Program-made: the position numbers and the translations under genes | Shown here: piece by piece, positions 34,392-42,966 of the stretch | Layout: the number at the start of each line of letters is the position of its first letter | Position numbering within the stretch: the stretch's first letter is position 1 | From: Dinoroseobacter sp049800835 | Lineage (GTDB): Bacteria > Pseudomonadota > Alphaproteobacteria > Rhodobacterales > Rhodobacteraceae | Length of the DNA stretch: 64,000 bases | Assembly (NCBI RefSeq): GCF_049800835.1 | Contig: NZ_JBNAFU010000007.1 | Location: 1 to 64,000, forward strand | Direction of reading: 5' to 3' | Notes under the pieces: generated by a model | Told to the model about the DNA's origin: nothing | Seen by the model: the letters and a program-made list of their open reading frames with translations, nothing else | Database searches by the model: none

Positions 34392-35753
34392 CTACTGGAT
34401 CTTCGCCAGTTCGTCGTTCATCGCCGCGACCGTTTCCGCAGCGTTACGCGTGCCGTCGATGTATTCGCGCACCAGCCGGTTGATGACCTGGCTGTTGATG
34501 ATCTTCGAGGCGAGCGACAATTGACCTTCGGCCACCCCCCAGCGCTGCGCCCTGTCGAGGCCGCCCACGATCTCCTCGATCATCGAGGCCTCGTAAAGCT
34601 CGCCGAGCGGCGCCTTGCGGTCCACACCTACCGGCAGTTGCGCCCAGGCATCGGTGAACCTGGTGGGGGCATCAGCGGTACCGCGCCGCACGGGAAACTT
34701 GCCTTCGGGTGCGATGGACAACGTCTGGGTGTAGCCTTCATCCATCGAGAACTTCACGAACTCCATCGCCGCGTCTGTATCCGCGTCACTCGTGATCCCG
34801 AAATACCGGATGTCGCCCCATGCAGCGCCATCCGGGTTCGACGGACCCGAGAACCGGGTCACGATACCGGTCTTGGATGCCAGTTCACCCGAGGTCGGAT
34901 CGTCGTTGATCGTGGGGGGCGCACTGTCGCGCAGGCCCGCCAGTTCATCCAGAATGAACGGCGACCAGATGATCATCGCAGCACGACCCGCAAAATAGAG
35001 CTCGCGCGACTGCTGCCAGAACAACTCTCCCGGAGGCGACGCTTCGGCGATGGCCTTGTAGAAATCGAGAACTTCGGTTGTGGCCGCCACATCAAGATCG
35101 GCCAGACCGTCATCGTCCACCGGGCTCACACCATTGGCAAGAAAGACATGCTCCAGCACCTGGCTCATGAAGTTCTCGTCCACCTTGGTCGCGGCGACGA
35201 AGCCGTAAACCTCTGGAGGATTGTGCAGCGCTTCCACCGCAGCGAGGACATTTGCATAACTCGAGGGAGCTTCAAGACCGGCCGCGTCGAACAGATCCTT
35301 GCGATACACGATCATCTGCGTCCAGCCATCAACCGGAACGGAGGCCGTACCGCCGTCATAGGCCGCCATCGCCAGAGCACCGGACGCAAACGTTCCTGCG
35401 CCCAGGTCCTCGATCACTTCGGTCGCGGCATCGGTGTCCAGAATGCCTGCCTCGGCCCACGGCAGCGCGTATTGCAGCGTGTGATAGATCACGTCCGGCA
35501 GATCCCCGGCGGCAAACGCCGCAGTCGCGCGCGTGCCCAGGTCGCTTTCCGTGACCGGAATGACCTCTACGGCGGTACCGCTTTGCGCTTCGAATGCTGC
35601 GGCCATTTCCTGCTGCTTGGCCAGGCGTTCGGGTTGTTCTTCCGTCGTCCAGAACCGGATTGTGTCGGCCTGAACGCCCATCGCGGACAGGGCGAGCGCG
35701 ACTGCCGTGCTCGTCAGAAAAGTACCCTTTCGGGGAATTAAATGTCGTGTCAC
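34392..35753 (-). CDS. Carbohydrate ABC substrate-binding protein (family 1)
   Basis: A 453-residue extracellular solute-binding protein. The GTG at 35753 is chosen as start: GGAGG lies upstream, and it gives a signal peptide with charged start and hydrophobic core (TSTAVALALSAMGVQA). The mature part begins TIRFWTTEEQPERLAKQQEM and contains GWTQMIVYRKDLFDAAGLE, typical of family-1 sugar-binding proteins. With the GH63-like hydrolase the ligand is likely a glucoside-type compatible solute such as glucosylglycerol (inference). It is the first gene of its operon. Confidence 0.9.
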   Translation of the reverse strand: MTRHLIPRKGTFLTSTAVALALSAMGVQADTIRFWTTEEQPERLAKQQEMAAAFEAQSGTAVEVIPVTESDLGTRATAAFAAGDLPDVIYHTLQYALPWAEAGILDTDAATEVIEDLGAGTFASGALAMAAYDGGTASVPVDGWTQMIVYRKDLFDAAGLEAPSSYANVLAAVEALHNPPEVYGFVAATKVDENFMSQVLEHVFLANGVSPVDDDGLADLDVAATTEVLDFYKAIAEASPPGELFWQQSRELYFAGRAAMIIWSPFILDELAGLRDSAPPTINDDPTSGELASKTGIVTRFSGPSNPDGAAWGDIRYFGITSDADTDAAMEFVKFSMDEGYTQTLSIAPEGKFPVRRGTADAPTRFTDAWAQLPVGVDRKAPLGELYEASMIEEIVGGLDRAQRWGVAEGQLSLASKIINSQVINRLVREYIDGTRNAAETVAAMNDELAKIQ

Positions 35754-35755
35754 GA

Positions 35756-35842
35756 AACGTTCCTCCCTGATTTCGTGTTCATTTTGAGGCCGCATCGGGA
35801 AACAATATTTCGCATTTGGGGGCGTTTTGGACAGAAAACGTT
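35756..35842. promoter_or_regulatory. Two AACGTT LacI-type operator candidates
   Basis: GAAACGTTCC (AACGTT at 35756-35761, next to the ribosome site) and AAAACGTTCA (AACGTT at 35837-35842) have centres 81 bp apart. Central CG palindromes flanked by A/T are the usual form of LacI-family operators. No LacI-family gene is in the window. Confidence 0.45.
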
Positions 35843-36010
35843 CACAGCGCTGAAATAATTCCGGCGGCTGCGTTAACTGACAAGACCTCCCCATCCCATC
35901 ATCTGCGCGCATCCTGCCGCCAACACTGGACCATGCAACCCATTTAAAGCAAGCGCTTTTTCCGAACCGGACGCATGACGAGGTCGCGCCCTTACCATTC
36001 ACGACATGGT

Positions 36011-36022
36011 TTCAAACGTTTT
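36011..36022. promoter_or_regulatory. Third AACGTT operator candidate
   Basis: AAACGTTT with partly symmetrical flanks (TTCAAACGTTTT), the best of the three copies in this divergent region. It lies 260 bp upstream of the GTG start of the binding-protein gene and 110 bp before the small frame at 36132. Confidence 0.4.
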
Positions 36023-36131
36023 ACTGACGGTGCACCGGTAAGGTTTTCAAAGATGAATCGTGGTATTCTGCTTCGCATCCGAAGTGCCGCAGAGCGCAGG
36101 ATGAGGCAGAGCTGGCGTAAGGAGTATTGTA

Positions 36132-36239
36132 ATGCGTACCAAACAGACCCCCCGTGACCCCGAACCGCAAAAGCCGGTCCAGACTGGCAAGGGCGACCAG
36201 AAACCCCCGGTGAAGTTCACCGACTGGGCGATGATCTGA
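36132..36239 (+). CDS. Small 35-residue protein, unknown function
   Basis: A short frame with AAGGAG eight bases before its ATG. The product is hydrophilic and Pro/Lys/Gln-rich (MRTKQTPRDPEPQKPVQTGK..., ending VKFTDWAMI). Small proteins with this kind of charged start and a FTDWA-like end do occur in Rhodobacteraceae, but I cannot assign a family. Confidence 0.5.
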   Translation: MRTKQTPRDPEPQKPVQTGKGDQKPPVKFTDWAMI

Positions 36240-36338
36240 CCTGACGGACCGTCGCGGACGGACGATCAGAATGGGCTGACGACTTGCGCTCGTTTTGCGC
36301 AAGGCTACTGTCCGGGCAGATTGTGAGTGCTCCACACC

Positions 36339-36671
36339 ATGCCCGACCCCGTTTCCTCGATCCGCAACCTTGGCCCGGCCAGCGACGAAGCCTTCGCGCG
36401 CGCCGGTTTGCACACGGCTGAGGAGGTTCGCGCGCTCGGCGCTGACGCAACCTATCTGCAGCTGCTCAATACCGGATCGAAGCCGCATTTCATCGCCTAC
36501 TACGCGCTGGTCATGGGCCTTCAGGGGCGCCCGTGGAACGATGCCAAAGGCGCAGAGAAAGACGCGCTTCGCGTGCGCTTCGACACGCTCAAGGCCCAAG
36601 CCTCCCCCACCACCGACAGTGCGATCGAACGTCTGCTGGATGAGATCGGAACCGGGTTGCGCCGGACATGA
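36339..36671 (+). CDS. TfoX/Sxy C-terminal domain protein
   Basis: A 110-residue protein consisting of one TfoX C-terminal (helix-hairpin-helix-like) domain. IRNLGPASDEAFARAGLHTAEEVRALGA is the conserved start, followed by FIAYYALVMGLQGRPWND. In gamma-proteobacteria TfoX regulates competence; the role of single-domain forms in Alphaproteobacteria is not established. The start at 36339 is chosen over a GTG 12 bases upstream. It is convergent with ndk and shares a terminator with it. Confidence 0.82.
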   Translation: MPDPVSSIRNLGPASDEAFARAGLHTAEEVRALGADATYLQLLNTGSKPHFIAYYALVMGLQGRPWNDAKGAEKDALRVRFDTLKAQASPTTDSAIERLLDEIGTGLRRT

Positions 36672-36703
36672 AAAAGCCCCGGCGCTGCGCGACCCGGGGC
36701 TTT
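36671..36703. terminator. Bidirectional terminator between tfoX-like gene and ndk
   Basis: AAAGCCCCGG and CCGGGGCTTT form a perfect 10-bp stem with an 11-nt loop. A-rich sequence before and T-rich after make it usable in both directions; the minus-strand U-tract for ndk is five bases. Confidence 0.85.
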
Positions 36704-36725
36704 CCGACCTGTCTGTGAACCGCAG

Positions 36726-37148
36726 TCAGCCGACCAGTTCGAGGCCCGAGAAGAAATACGCGATCTCGACCGCCGCAGTCTCTGGGGCATCCGAGCCGTG
36801 GACAGAGTTTTCGCCCACGCTTTCGGCGAAATCCGCACGCACTGTGCCCGGGGCAGCGTCTGCGGGGTTCGTCGCGCCCATGACCTCGCGGTTCTTCGCG
36901 ATCGCACCCTCGCCTTCCAGCACCTGAAGAACCACCGGGCCGGATGCCATGAATTCGCACAGCTCCTCATAGAACGGACGCTCGGCATGGACGGCATAGA
37001 ACACGCCGGCTTGCGCCTTGGTCAGTTGCACGCGCTTTTGCGCGATGATGCGCAGGCCTGCATCCTCGAACTTGGCGTTGATCTTGCCAGTCAGGTTCCG
37101 CTTGGTCGCATCGGGTTTGATGATGGACAATGTACGTTCGATTGCCAT
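36726..37148 (-). CDS. ndk: Nucleoside diphosphate kinase
   Basis: A 140-residue enzyme that equalises NTP/NDP pools through a phosphohistidine. MAIERTLSIIKPDATKRNLTG is the diagnostic start, and the active-site His lies in NSVHGSDAPETAAVEIAYFF. AAGGAG precedes the ATG at 37148. Length and motifs are fully typical. Confidence 0.97.
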   Translation of the reverse strand: MAIERTLSIIKPDATKRNLTGKINAKFEDAGLRIIAQKRVQLTKAQAGVFYAVHAERPFYEELCEFMASGPVVLQVLEGEGAIAKNREVMGATNPADAAPGTVRADFAESVGENSVHGSDAPETAAVEIAYFFSGLELVG

Positions 37149-37333
37149 GGGTCTCGCTCCTTGGAGTTGAGGCGGTTTGCATGCCGCCGCGTTCGGTTGC
37201 GCGCGCCCTAGCATGGGGGGCGAAGCTTGAAAAGACGTGTTTACCCCCGACACCGCACACCACGGCGCGGAGACCCGGCAAAGCCCTGCTTACGCGTTGT
37301 CTTGCCCTGCTGCATGACAGGAGGCACGCGGGC

Positions 37334-37370
37334 TTCTTTTGTGCGAAAATACCTCCGCCGGAGGCCCCCG
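37334..37370 (+). repeat. Roseobacter-type intergenic repeat, copy 2
   Basis: TTCTTTTGTGC then AAAATACCT and the perfect palindrome CTCCGCCGGAG, in the 276-bp gap between ndk and the ABC-F gene. It shares the opening motif with the copy at 33009-33055. No gene is seen in the rest of the gap. Confidence 0.6.
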
Positions 37371-37424
37371 GCACGCCAAACACACCCCGTTGACAGCGAC
37401 GCCCGCGCGCGCCACACCGCGCCC

Positions 37425-39281
37425 ATGCTGAAGCTCGAAGATATCTCCTACGCGGTTGAGGGGCGCACCTTGCTCGACCACACATCCGCGGTGATCCCGA
37501 CAGGGCACAAGGTCGGCCTCGTCGGACGCAACGGGACGGGCAAGACCACGCTGTTTCGGCTGATCCGGGGCGAGCTCACCCTCGATACCGGCAGCATCAG
37601 CCTGCCGCGCGGGGCGCGCGTCGGCGGCGTGGCACAAGAAGTGCCGGGCAACGAGGTCAGCCTGCTTGACACGGTACTGGCCGCCGATACGGAGCGCGCC
37701 AGCCTTCTGGCGGAGGCAGAGACAGCTCAGGACCCGGGCCGGATTGCCGACATTCAAACACGCCTTGCCGATATCGACGCGTGGTCCGCTGAAGGGCGGG
37801 CCAGTGCGATCCTGCGCGGTCTGGGCTTTACGGCCGACGAGATTCACCAGCCCTGCTCTGCCTTCTCTGGCGGGTGGCGGATGCGCGTGGCGCTTGCCGG
37901 CGTGCTTTTCTCACAGCCGGATCTGCTTCTGCTGGACGAACCGACGAACTACCTAGACCTCGAAGGTGCGCTGTGGCTTGAAGCCTACCTTGCGAAGTAT
38001 CCGCACACTGTTCTGATCGTCAGCCATGATCGCGGTCTTCTGAACCGGGCGGTTGGGGGCATCCTGCACCTCAACGACCGCAAGCTTGCCTACTACACCG
38101 GTACCTATGACCAGTTCGCGCGGCAGCGCGCCGCCGCGCGCGCCGCGCAAGCCGCAGCCGCCGCCAAGCAGGAGACGCGGCGTGCCCATCTGCAAGGTTT
38201 CGTGGACCGGTTCCGCGCGAAGGCCTCCAAGGCCAAGCAAGCCCAGTCACGGGTCAAGATGCTGGAGAAGATGGAAACGATCCGCGCGCCGGAGGATGCC
38301 GCGCGCACGGTCTTCACCTTTCCGGAGCCTGATCAGCTCAGCCCACCCATTCTGGCGACCGAAAATGCCAGCGTCGGCTATGGCGGCACCGCTGTTCTGC
38401 GCCAGCTGGATCTGCGGATCGATCAGGACGACCGGATCGCGCTGCTGGGTCGCAACGGCGAGGGCAAGTCCACCCTGTCGAAACTGCTGGCCGACCGCCT
38501 GCAGGCGATGGAAGGGCGGATGACCACCTCTTCGAAACTGCGTGTGGGGTTCTTTGCCCAGCATCAGGTCGACGAGTTGCGGGTGGACGAAACGCCGCTT
38601 CAGCATATCCAGCGCGCCCGTCCGGAGGAAGCGCCACCGCGCCTGCGCGCACGGCTCGCGGGCTTTGGCCTGATGGCCGAGCAGGCAGAGACCGAGGTTG
38701 GCCGCCTGTCAGGCGGGCAGAAAGCCCGGCTATCGCTGCTGCTGGCCACACTGGATGCGCCGCATCTGTTGATCCTTGACGAGCCGACAAACCACCTCGA
38801 CATCGAAAGCCGCGAGGCGCTTGTGGAAGCGCTCACCGCCTATTCGGGCGCAGTGATCCTCGTGAGCCACGACATGCACCTGCTGAGCCTTGTCGCCGAC
38901 CGTCTGTGGCTGGTGAAAGATGGTCATGTAAAGCCCTACGATGAGGATCTGGAAGCGTACCGGCGAATGCTTCTGACCCCTGACAAGCCTGCGCAAACCA
39001 AAGCAAAGGCGCCTTCCAAACCCAAACGCGCCAGCCGCGACGATCTGCAAGCGATGCGTGCGGAAGTGCGCAAATGCGAGGAACGTGTCGCCAAGATTGC
39101 GGCGATGCAGGAAAAACTGTCAAAGAAGCTCGCCGACCCGGCACTTTACGAAGACGAGAAGGTCGGCGAATTGGAAACATGGAACCGGAAATATGCCGAA
39201 GTGATGGACGGGCTCGACAAGGCAGAGGCGCTCTGGATGGCGGCGGCTGAAAAGCTGGAAAAGGCGGAAAACCCGGCATGA
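37425..39281 (+). CDS. ABC-F family ATPase (Uup/YheS-like)
   Basis: A 618-residue cytoplasmic protein with two ATP-binding cassettes and no membrane part. The first cassette has GRNGTGKT, FSGGWRMRVALAGVLF and LLLDEPTNYLDL. A charged linker (about 245-285) follows, and the second cassette has GRNGEGKST, LSGGQKARLSLLLAT and LILDEPTNHLDI. The C-terminal coiled-coil-like tail (about 530-618) is Lys/Glu-rich. ABC-F proteins act on the ribosome to relieve stalled translation. The start at 37425 gives the canonical MLKLEDISY; it overlaps marC by 4 bp. Confidence 0.93.
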   Translation: MLKLEDISYAVEGRTLLDHTSAVIPTGHKVGLVGRNGTGKTTLFRLIRGELTLDTGSISLPRGARVGGVAQEVPGNEVSLLDTVLAADTERASLLAEAETAQDPGRIADIQTRLADIDAWSAEGRASAILRGLGFTADEIHQPCSAFSGGWRMRVALAGVLFSQPDLLLLDEPTNYLDLEGALWLEAYLAKYPHTVLIVSHDRGLLNRAVGGILHLNDRKLAYYTGTYDQFARQRAAARAAQAAAAAKQETRRAHLQGFVDRFRAKASKAKQAQSRVKMLEKMETIRAPEDAARTVFTFPEPDQLSPPILATENASVGYGGTAVLRQLDLRIDQDDRIALLGRNGEGKSTLSKLLADRLQAMEGRMTTSSKLRVGFFAQHQVDELRVDETPLQHIQRARPEEAPPRLRARLAGFGLMAEQAETEVGRLSGGQKARLSLLLATLDAPHLLILDEPTNHLDIESREALVEALTAYSGAVILVSHDMHLLSLVADRLWLVKDGHVKPYDEDLEAYRRMLLTPDKPAQTKAKAPSKPKRASRDDLQAMRAEVRKCEERVAKIAAMQEKLSKKLADPALYEDEKVGELETWNRKYAEVMDGLDKAEALWMAAAEKLEKAENPA

Positions 39282-39910
39282 CCATGGCCGAGGCCATAAC
39301 CGCCTTCGTTGCGCTGTTCGTGATCATCGATCCCATCGGCCTCGCACCGTTGTTCGTGGCGCTGACCCAAGGGGCGTCTGCTTCCGCACGGCGGGCAATC
39401 GCAGTACGAGCGTGCGTGATCTCGTTGATCCTGCTCACGCTTTTCGGCCTGGCCGGAGAAGCGATCCTTGGGTTTCTGGGCATTTCGATGCCCGCTTTTC
39501 GCATCGCGGGTGGGATCTTGTTGTTTCTGACTGCGCTCGACATGCTCTTTGAGCGGCGCACGAAGCGCCGCGAGGGTCAGGCCAGCGACAGTGTGACGGA
39601 CCCCGAAGATGACCCGTCGATCTTTCCCCTTGCCACGCCGCTGATTGCCGGACCGGGCTCTATCGCGACGATGATCCTGCTGACCGGGCAGAGCAGCGGC
39701 GATGTCGCGTATCTTGCCATGGTGCACGGCGTGATGGCTGCCGTCCTGGCCTGTGTGCTGGTCATGTTCTTGTTGGGCGGGGTGATCGAACGCGGGCTGG
39801 GGCCGACAGGCATCATGGTGGTCACGCGGCTTCTGGGAATGTTGCTGGCCGCGCTGTCGGTGCAGTTTGTCCTCGACGGTATCCGCGATCTGGGGATTAT
39901 GCCGCTCTGA
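39278..39910 (+). CDS. MarC-family integral membrane protein
   Basis: A 210-residue protein with six spans. The conserved starts LFVIIDPIGLAPLFVALT and FPLATPLIAGPGSIATMIL define the MarC/UPF0056 family. The function is not established; an early link with multiple antibiotic resistance was not confirmed. Its start overlaps the ABC-F stop. Confidence 0.93.
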   Translation: MTMAEAITAFVALFVIIDPIGLAPLFVALTQGASASARRAIAVRACVISLILLTLFGLAGEAILGFLGISMPAFRIAGGILLFLTALDMLFERRTKRREGQASDSVTDPEDDPSIFPLATPLIAGPGSIATMILLTGQSSGDVAYLAMVHGVMAAVLACVLVMFLLGGVIERGLGPTGIMVVTRLLGMLLAALSVQFVLDGIRDLGIMPL

Positions 39911-39947
39911 CCCTCCTGCAGGGCGAAAGCGGACCTATATCTTCTCC

Positions 39948-40529
39948 ATGGGCAGCACCGAAACCGCAAATCTGATCTACCTCGTCTTGCTCGGCGTCTT
40001 TATCGGCGGCGGCATGTTGATGGCATTTCGCGGACAGCTTGGCGCGATGCTCAGGCAGGCCAGCGCCTGGGCATTGATCTTCGCTGCACTGATCGTCGGC
40101 TATGGTCTGTTCACCGACAATCGCACGCACCTGCCTCGCACCGCCGTGTTTCAGTCGGAAGGCCGCGTGGAAATTCCGCGCTCGCGGGATGGGCACTATC
40201 ATGTCGTTCTGGACATCAACGGCGCCCCGATCGAGTTCATCGTCGATACCGGCGCGACCGATGTGGTGCTGAGCCGCGAGGACGCGCTGCGCGCCGGCAT
40301 CGATCCGGACAACCTGATGTTCAGCGGGATGGCACGCACGGCAAACGGCACGGTTCAGACCGCACCGGTGCGGTTACGACAGGTCGAGCTCGGCTCTTTA
40401 AAGGACGAAAACATCCGCGCTGTCGTCAACGGGGGCGAGATGCGGCGTTCTCTGTTGGGCATGAGCTATCTCAACACGTTCGACCGGATCGAGATCAACG
40501 ATGGCCGATTGGTGTTGGAACGCGGCTAG
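39948..40529 (+). CDS. Membrane-anchored retropepsin-like aspartic protease (TIGR02281)
   Basis: A 193-residue protein: two membrane spans (about 9-27 and 40-58) and a single clan-AA aspartic protease domain with the catalytic triad in FIVDTGATDVVLS. Single-domain forms must dimerise, like retroviral proteases. The end RRSLLGMSYLNTFDRIEI is conserved. The natural substrate is unknown. Its last 4 bp overlap the convergent DUF815 gene. Confidence 0.9.
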   Translation: MGSTETANLIYLVLLGVFIGGGMLMAFRGQLGAMLRQASAWALIFAALIVGYGLFTDNRTHLPRTAVFQSEGRVEIPRSRDGHYHVVLDINGAPIEFIVDTGATDVVLSREDALRAGIDPDNLMFSGMARTANGTVQTAPVRLRQVELGSLKDENIRAVVNGGEMRRSLLGMSYLNTFDRIEINDGRLVLERG

Positions 40530-41368
40530 AGCGTTACCCCGTGGCGCCCTGCGAGGTCAGTAAAGAATTGCCACGCAACCCGACCTGACCGACCGCCGCG
40601 CGTCGCCTGCCATTCAATGGCCTCCGCGCGCAGAACCTCCGGGGCCACGTCGACGCCGTAGGCCGCACAATACCCGTCGATCATCGACAGGTACTGGTCC
40701 TGGTCGCAGGCATGGAACCCGAGCCAAAGACCGAAACGATCTGACAGAGATACTTTTTCCTCCACCGCCTCAGACGGGCTGATCGCGCTTGAGCGCTCGT
40801 TTTCGATCATGTCGCGCGGCATCAGGTGGCGACGGTTCGAGGTTGCGTAAAACACCACATTGTCCGGCCGCCCCGCGATTCCGCCGTCCAAAACCGCCTT
40901 GAGCGATTTGTAATGCTGGTCATCGTGGCTGAAGCTCAGGTCGTCGCAGTACAGGACAAAGCGGTGATCCGGCGCGGCGCGCAGATGGTCCAGCAACCGC
41001 CCAATGCTTGCCAGATCCTCTCGTGGCACCTCCACGAGCTTGAGCGCATGCCATTGTGCCAGAACCTCGGCATGGACCGCCTTGACGAGCGAGGATTTGC
41101 CCATCCCGCGCGCCCCCCACAAAAGCGCGTTGTTCGCGGGCAAACCGCGGGCAAACTGGAGCGTGTTTTCCAGCAAGGTATCGCGCGCCCGGTCGATCCC
41201 GACCAGCAGTTTCAGATCGACGCGGTTGACCCGCGCAACAGGCAAGACCGCCTCCGGCGTCTCTTGCCACAAGAACGCATCGGCAACCTTGAAATCCGGG
41301 TGGTCCAACGGGGGCGGGGCGAGGCGTTCCAGCGCCTGCGCGATCCGCGTCAGTACTTCTTCGCTCAC
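40526..41368 (-). CDS. DUF815 P-loop ATPase
   Basis: A 280-residue AAA-like ATPase of the DUF815 family. Walker A is GARGMGKSSL, Walker B FVLYCDDLSF, and VVFYATSNRRHLMPRDM is the sensor-1 region typical of the family. The function is unknown. Its start overlaps the tatC stop by 4 bp, so it is the last gene of the tatABC operon. Confidence 0.92.
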   Translation of the reverse strand: MSEEVLTRIAQALERLAPPPLDHPDFKVADAFLWQETPEAVLPVARVNRVDLKLLVGIDRARDTLLENTLQFARGLPANNALLWGARGMGKSSLVKAVHAEVLAQWHALKLVEVPREDLASIGRLLDHLRAAPDHRFVLYCDDLSFSHDDQHYKSLKAVLDGGIAGRPDNVVFYATSNRRHLMPRDMIENERSSAISPSEAVEEKVSLSDRFGLWLGFHACDQDQYLSMIDGYCAAYGVDVAPEVLRAEAIEWQATRGGRSGRVAWQFFTDLAGRHGVTL

Positions 41369-42285
41369 GTATTGGGGTCCTTGCGGTCCTTCTCGTCCTC
41401 CTCACGGAACTCGTCAAAGATCGGGTCCGCTTCAAGGTCTTCGTCGTCTTCATCTTCATCGACCCACAGGCCCTGCGCCCGCAAGTCCGCCTCACGCTTC
41501 CGTTCCACCCGGCGCACAAGCATGATCGACACTTCGTACAGGCCGTAGACCACGACGAACAGGATGATCTGCGTGATTACGTCGGGCGGCGTAACCAGCG
41601 CTGCCAACACCAGAATGCCGACAACGGCGTATTTGCGCACCTCGCCCAGTCCGGCGGACGATACCAGCCCCGCCTTGCCCATGAGGGTCAGCAGCACCGG
41701 CAGTTGAAAACACATGCCGAAGGCCACGATAAACTTGATCGTCAGGTTCAGGTATTCCTGCGCCGAGCCCTGAAAAACGACCGACAGGCCCTGGCTGATC
41801 TCTTCGCCGACGACCGCCTCCCCTTCGGTGCCAAACTGCTGAAATCCAAGGAAGAAGTCATAGGCCAGCGGTGTGACGACATAGAACGCGAAGGCTGCGC
41901 CAAGGATGAACATGAACGGCGATGCGATGAGAAACGGCAGGAATGCGCCCTTCTCGGACTTGTAGAGGCCGGGCGCCACGAACCGCCACATCTGGTTGGC
42001 AATGAACGGAAACGCCAGCATGAAGCCGCCAAGGAAGGACACCTTGATCGCGACAAAGAAACCCTCCTGCGGAGAGATGAAAATCAGGTCGCAATCCTGC
42101 CCGCGATCGGCCAGCACCTTGCAGAGCGGGTCCGTCAGAAAATTGAATATCGGCGTCGCGACCGTAAAGCAGATGATCATGCCAACAGCGAAATACGCCA
42201 CGCACCGGATCAGGCGTGTGCGCAGTTCCGCCAGATGCTCGATCAGCGGGGCGGAGCTGTCTTCGATGTCGTCGGTCTTTGTCAT
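41365..42285 (-). CDS. tatC: Sec-independent protein translocase TatC
   Basis: The polytopic receptor of the twin-arginine translocase, 306 residues with six spans. PLIEHLAELRTRLIRC at the start and FPFIANQMWRFVAPGLYKSEK are diagnostic. The acidic C-terminal tail (about 280-306) is longer than in E. coli. It binds the RR motif of substrates such as the TRAP binding protein encoded at 62787 in this window. It overlaps tatB by 4 bp. Confidence 0.96.
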   Translation of the reverse strand: MTKTDDIEDSSAPLIEHLAELRTRLIRCVAYFAVGMIICFTVATPIFNFLTDPLCKVLADRGQDCDLIFISPQEGFFVAIKVSFLGGFMLAFPFIANQMWRFVAPGLYKSEKGAFLPFLIASPFMFILGAAFAFYVVTPLAYDFFLGFQQFGTEGEAVVGEEISQGLSVVFQGSAQEYLNLTIKFIVAFGMCFQLPVLLTLMGKAGLVSSAGLGEVRKYAVVGILVLAALVTPPDVITQIILFVVVYGLYEVSIMLVRRVERKREADLRAQGLWVDEDEDDEDLEADPIFDEFREEDEKDRKDPNT

Positions 42286-42731
42286 GTTTCTTTCGGGGCC
42301 TCGGGCGCAGGGTCGGCCACTGGCGCGGGCGGCTCTTCGGCCACCTTGGCGGCCGCTTCGGCATCACGCTTTTCCTGCTGTTTTCTAGCCGTCGCGTCGT
42401 GAATTTTTCTGGCGGCCTCTGCGCGGTCTTTGGCCAGCTTGCCAGTGTTGGAGCCCGGGTCCCACTTCTCGAAACTCTTCGCGGCATCGTCGAGGGCGTC
42501 CATGCCCATCTTGCGCGGGTTGGCCGCGTTCTTGAATTCCTTGGCGACGTCCTTGACGCCCGCATCGTCGGCGGCGTCCTCCATCGCACGGCTAAATTCG
42601 CGCGCCATGCCACGCAACTTGCCCGTGAACCGCCCCAACGTGCGGAACATTTTGGGCAAGTCCTTTGGGCCCACGACGATCAACGCCACGACCCCGATGA
42701 CAAGCAGTTCGGTCCAACCCAGATCAAACAT
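42282..42731 (-). CDS. tatB: Sec-independent protein translocase TatB
   Basis: A 149-residue protein with one N-terminal span (MFDLGWTELLVIGVVALIVVGP), the glutamate in the span typical of TatB, an amphipathic helix (KDLPKMFRTLGRFTGKLRGM), and a long Ala/Glu/Pro-rich tail. It forms the receptor complex with TatC. It lies between tatA (16 bp gap) and tatC (4-bp overlap). Confidence 0.95.
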   Translation of the reverse strand: MFDLGWTELLVIGVVALIVVGPKDLPKMFRTLGRFTGKLRGMAREFSRAMEDAADDAGVKDVAKEFKNAANPRKMGMDALDDAAKSFEKWDPGSNTGKLAKDRAEAARKIHDATARKQQEKRDAEAAAKVAEEPPAPVADPAPEAPKET

Positions 42732-42747
42732 GTCTCAGCTCGGGCGC

Positions 42748-42966
42748 TCAGACTTTGTCTTTGTCTTCAGTCTCCGGCGTAACGTCGCGCGCGGCGACGT
42801 CCTTGGCCTCTTCGATCTCGTCGTTGCTTTCCTTCACGCCCTTCTTGAAGGCGGTAATGCCCTTGCCGACCTCGCCCATCAGAGAGCTGATCTTGCCCCG
42901 GCCAAACAGGACCAGGACAACAACCGCGATCAGAAGCAGGCCAGGAAGGCCGATATTGTTGAGCAT
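42748..42966 (-). CDS. tatA: Sec-independent protein translocase TatA
   Basis: A 72-residue pore-forming subunit: N-terminal span (GLPGLLLIAVVVLVLFGRGK), the FGRGK hinge and an amphipathic helix (SSLMGEVGKGITAFKKGV), then a charged tail. It is the first gene of tatABC-DUF815. Confidence 0.95.
   Translation of the reverse strand: MLNNIGLPGLLLIAVVVLVLFGRGKISSLMGEVGKGITAFKKGVKESNDEIEEAKDVAARDVTPETEDKDKV

Larger units (their letters stand above)
35754..36131. other. Promoter region of sugar operon, no gene seen
   Basis: 378 bp divergent region between the binding-protein gene and a small plus-strand frame. It is AT-richer than its surroundings and carries several LacI-type palindromes listed separately (AACGTT at 35756, 35837 and 36015; AAGCGCTT near 35952; CAGCGCTG at 35845). 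No convincing gene is present. Confidence 0.6.

Noticed and set aside
31776..35753. Maltose/alpha-glucoside operon as the specific assignment
   Set aside because: The hydrolase is MGH1/GH63-like rather than GH13, and no agl-type gene is present.
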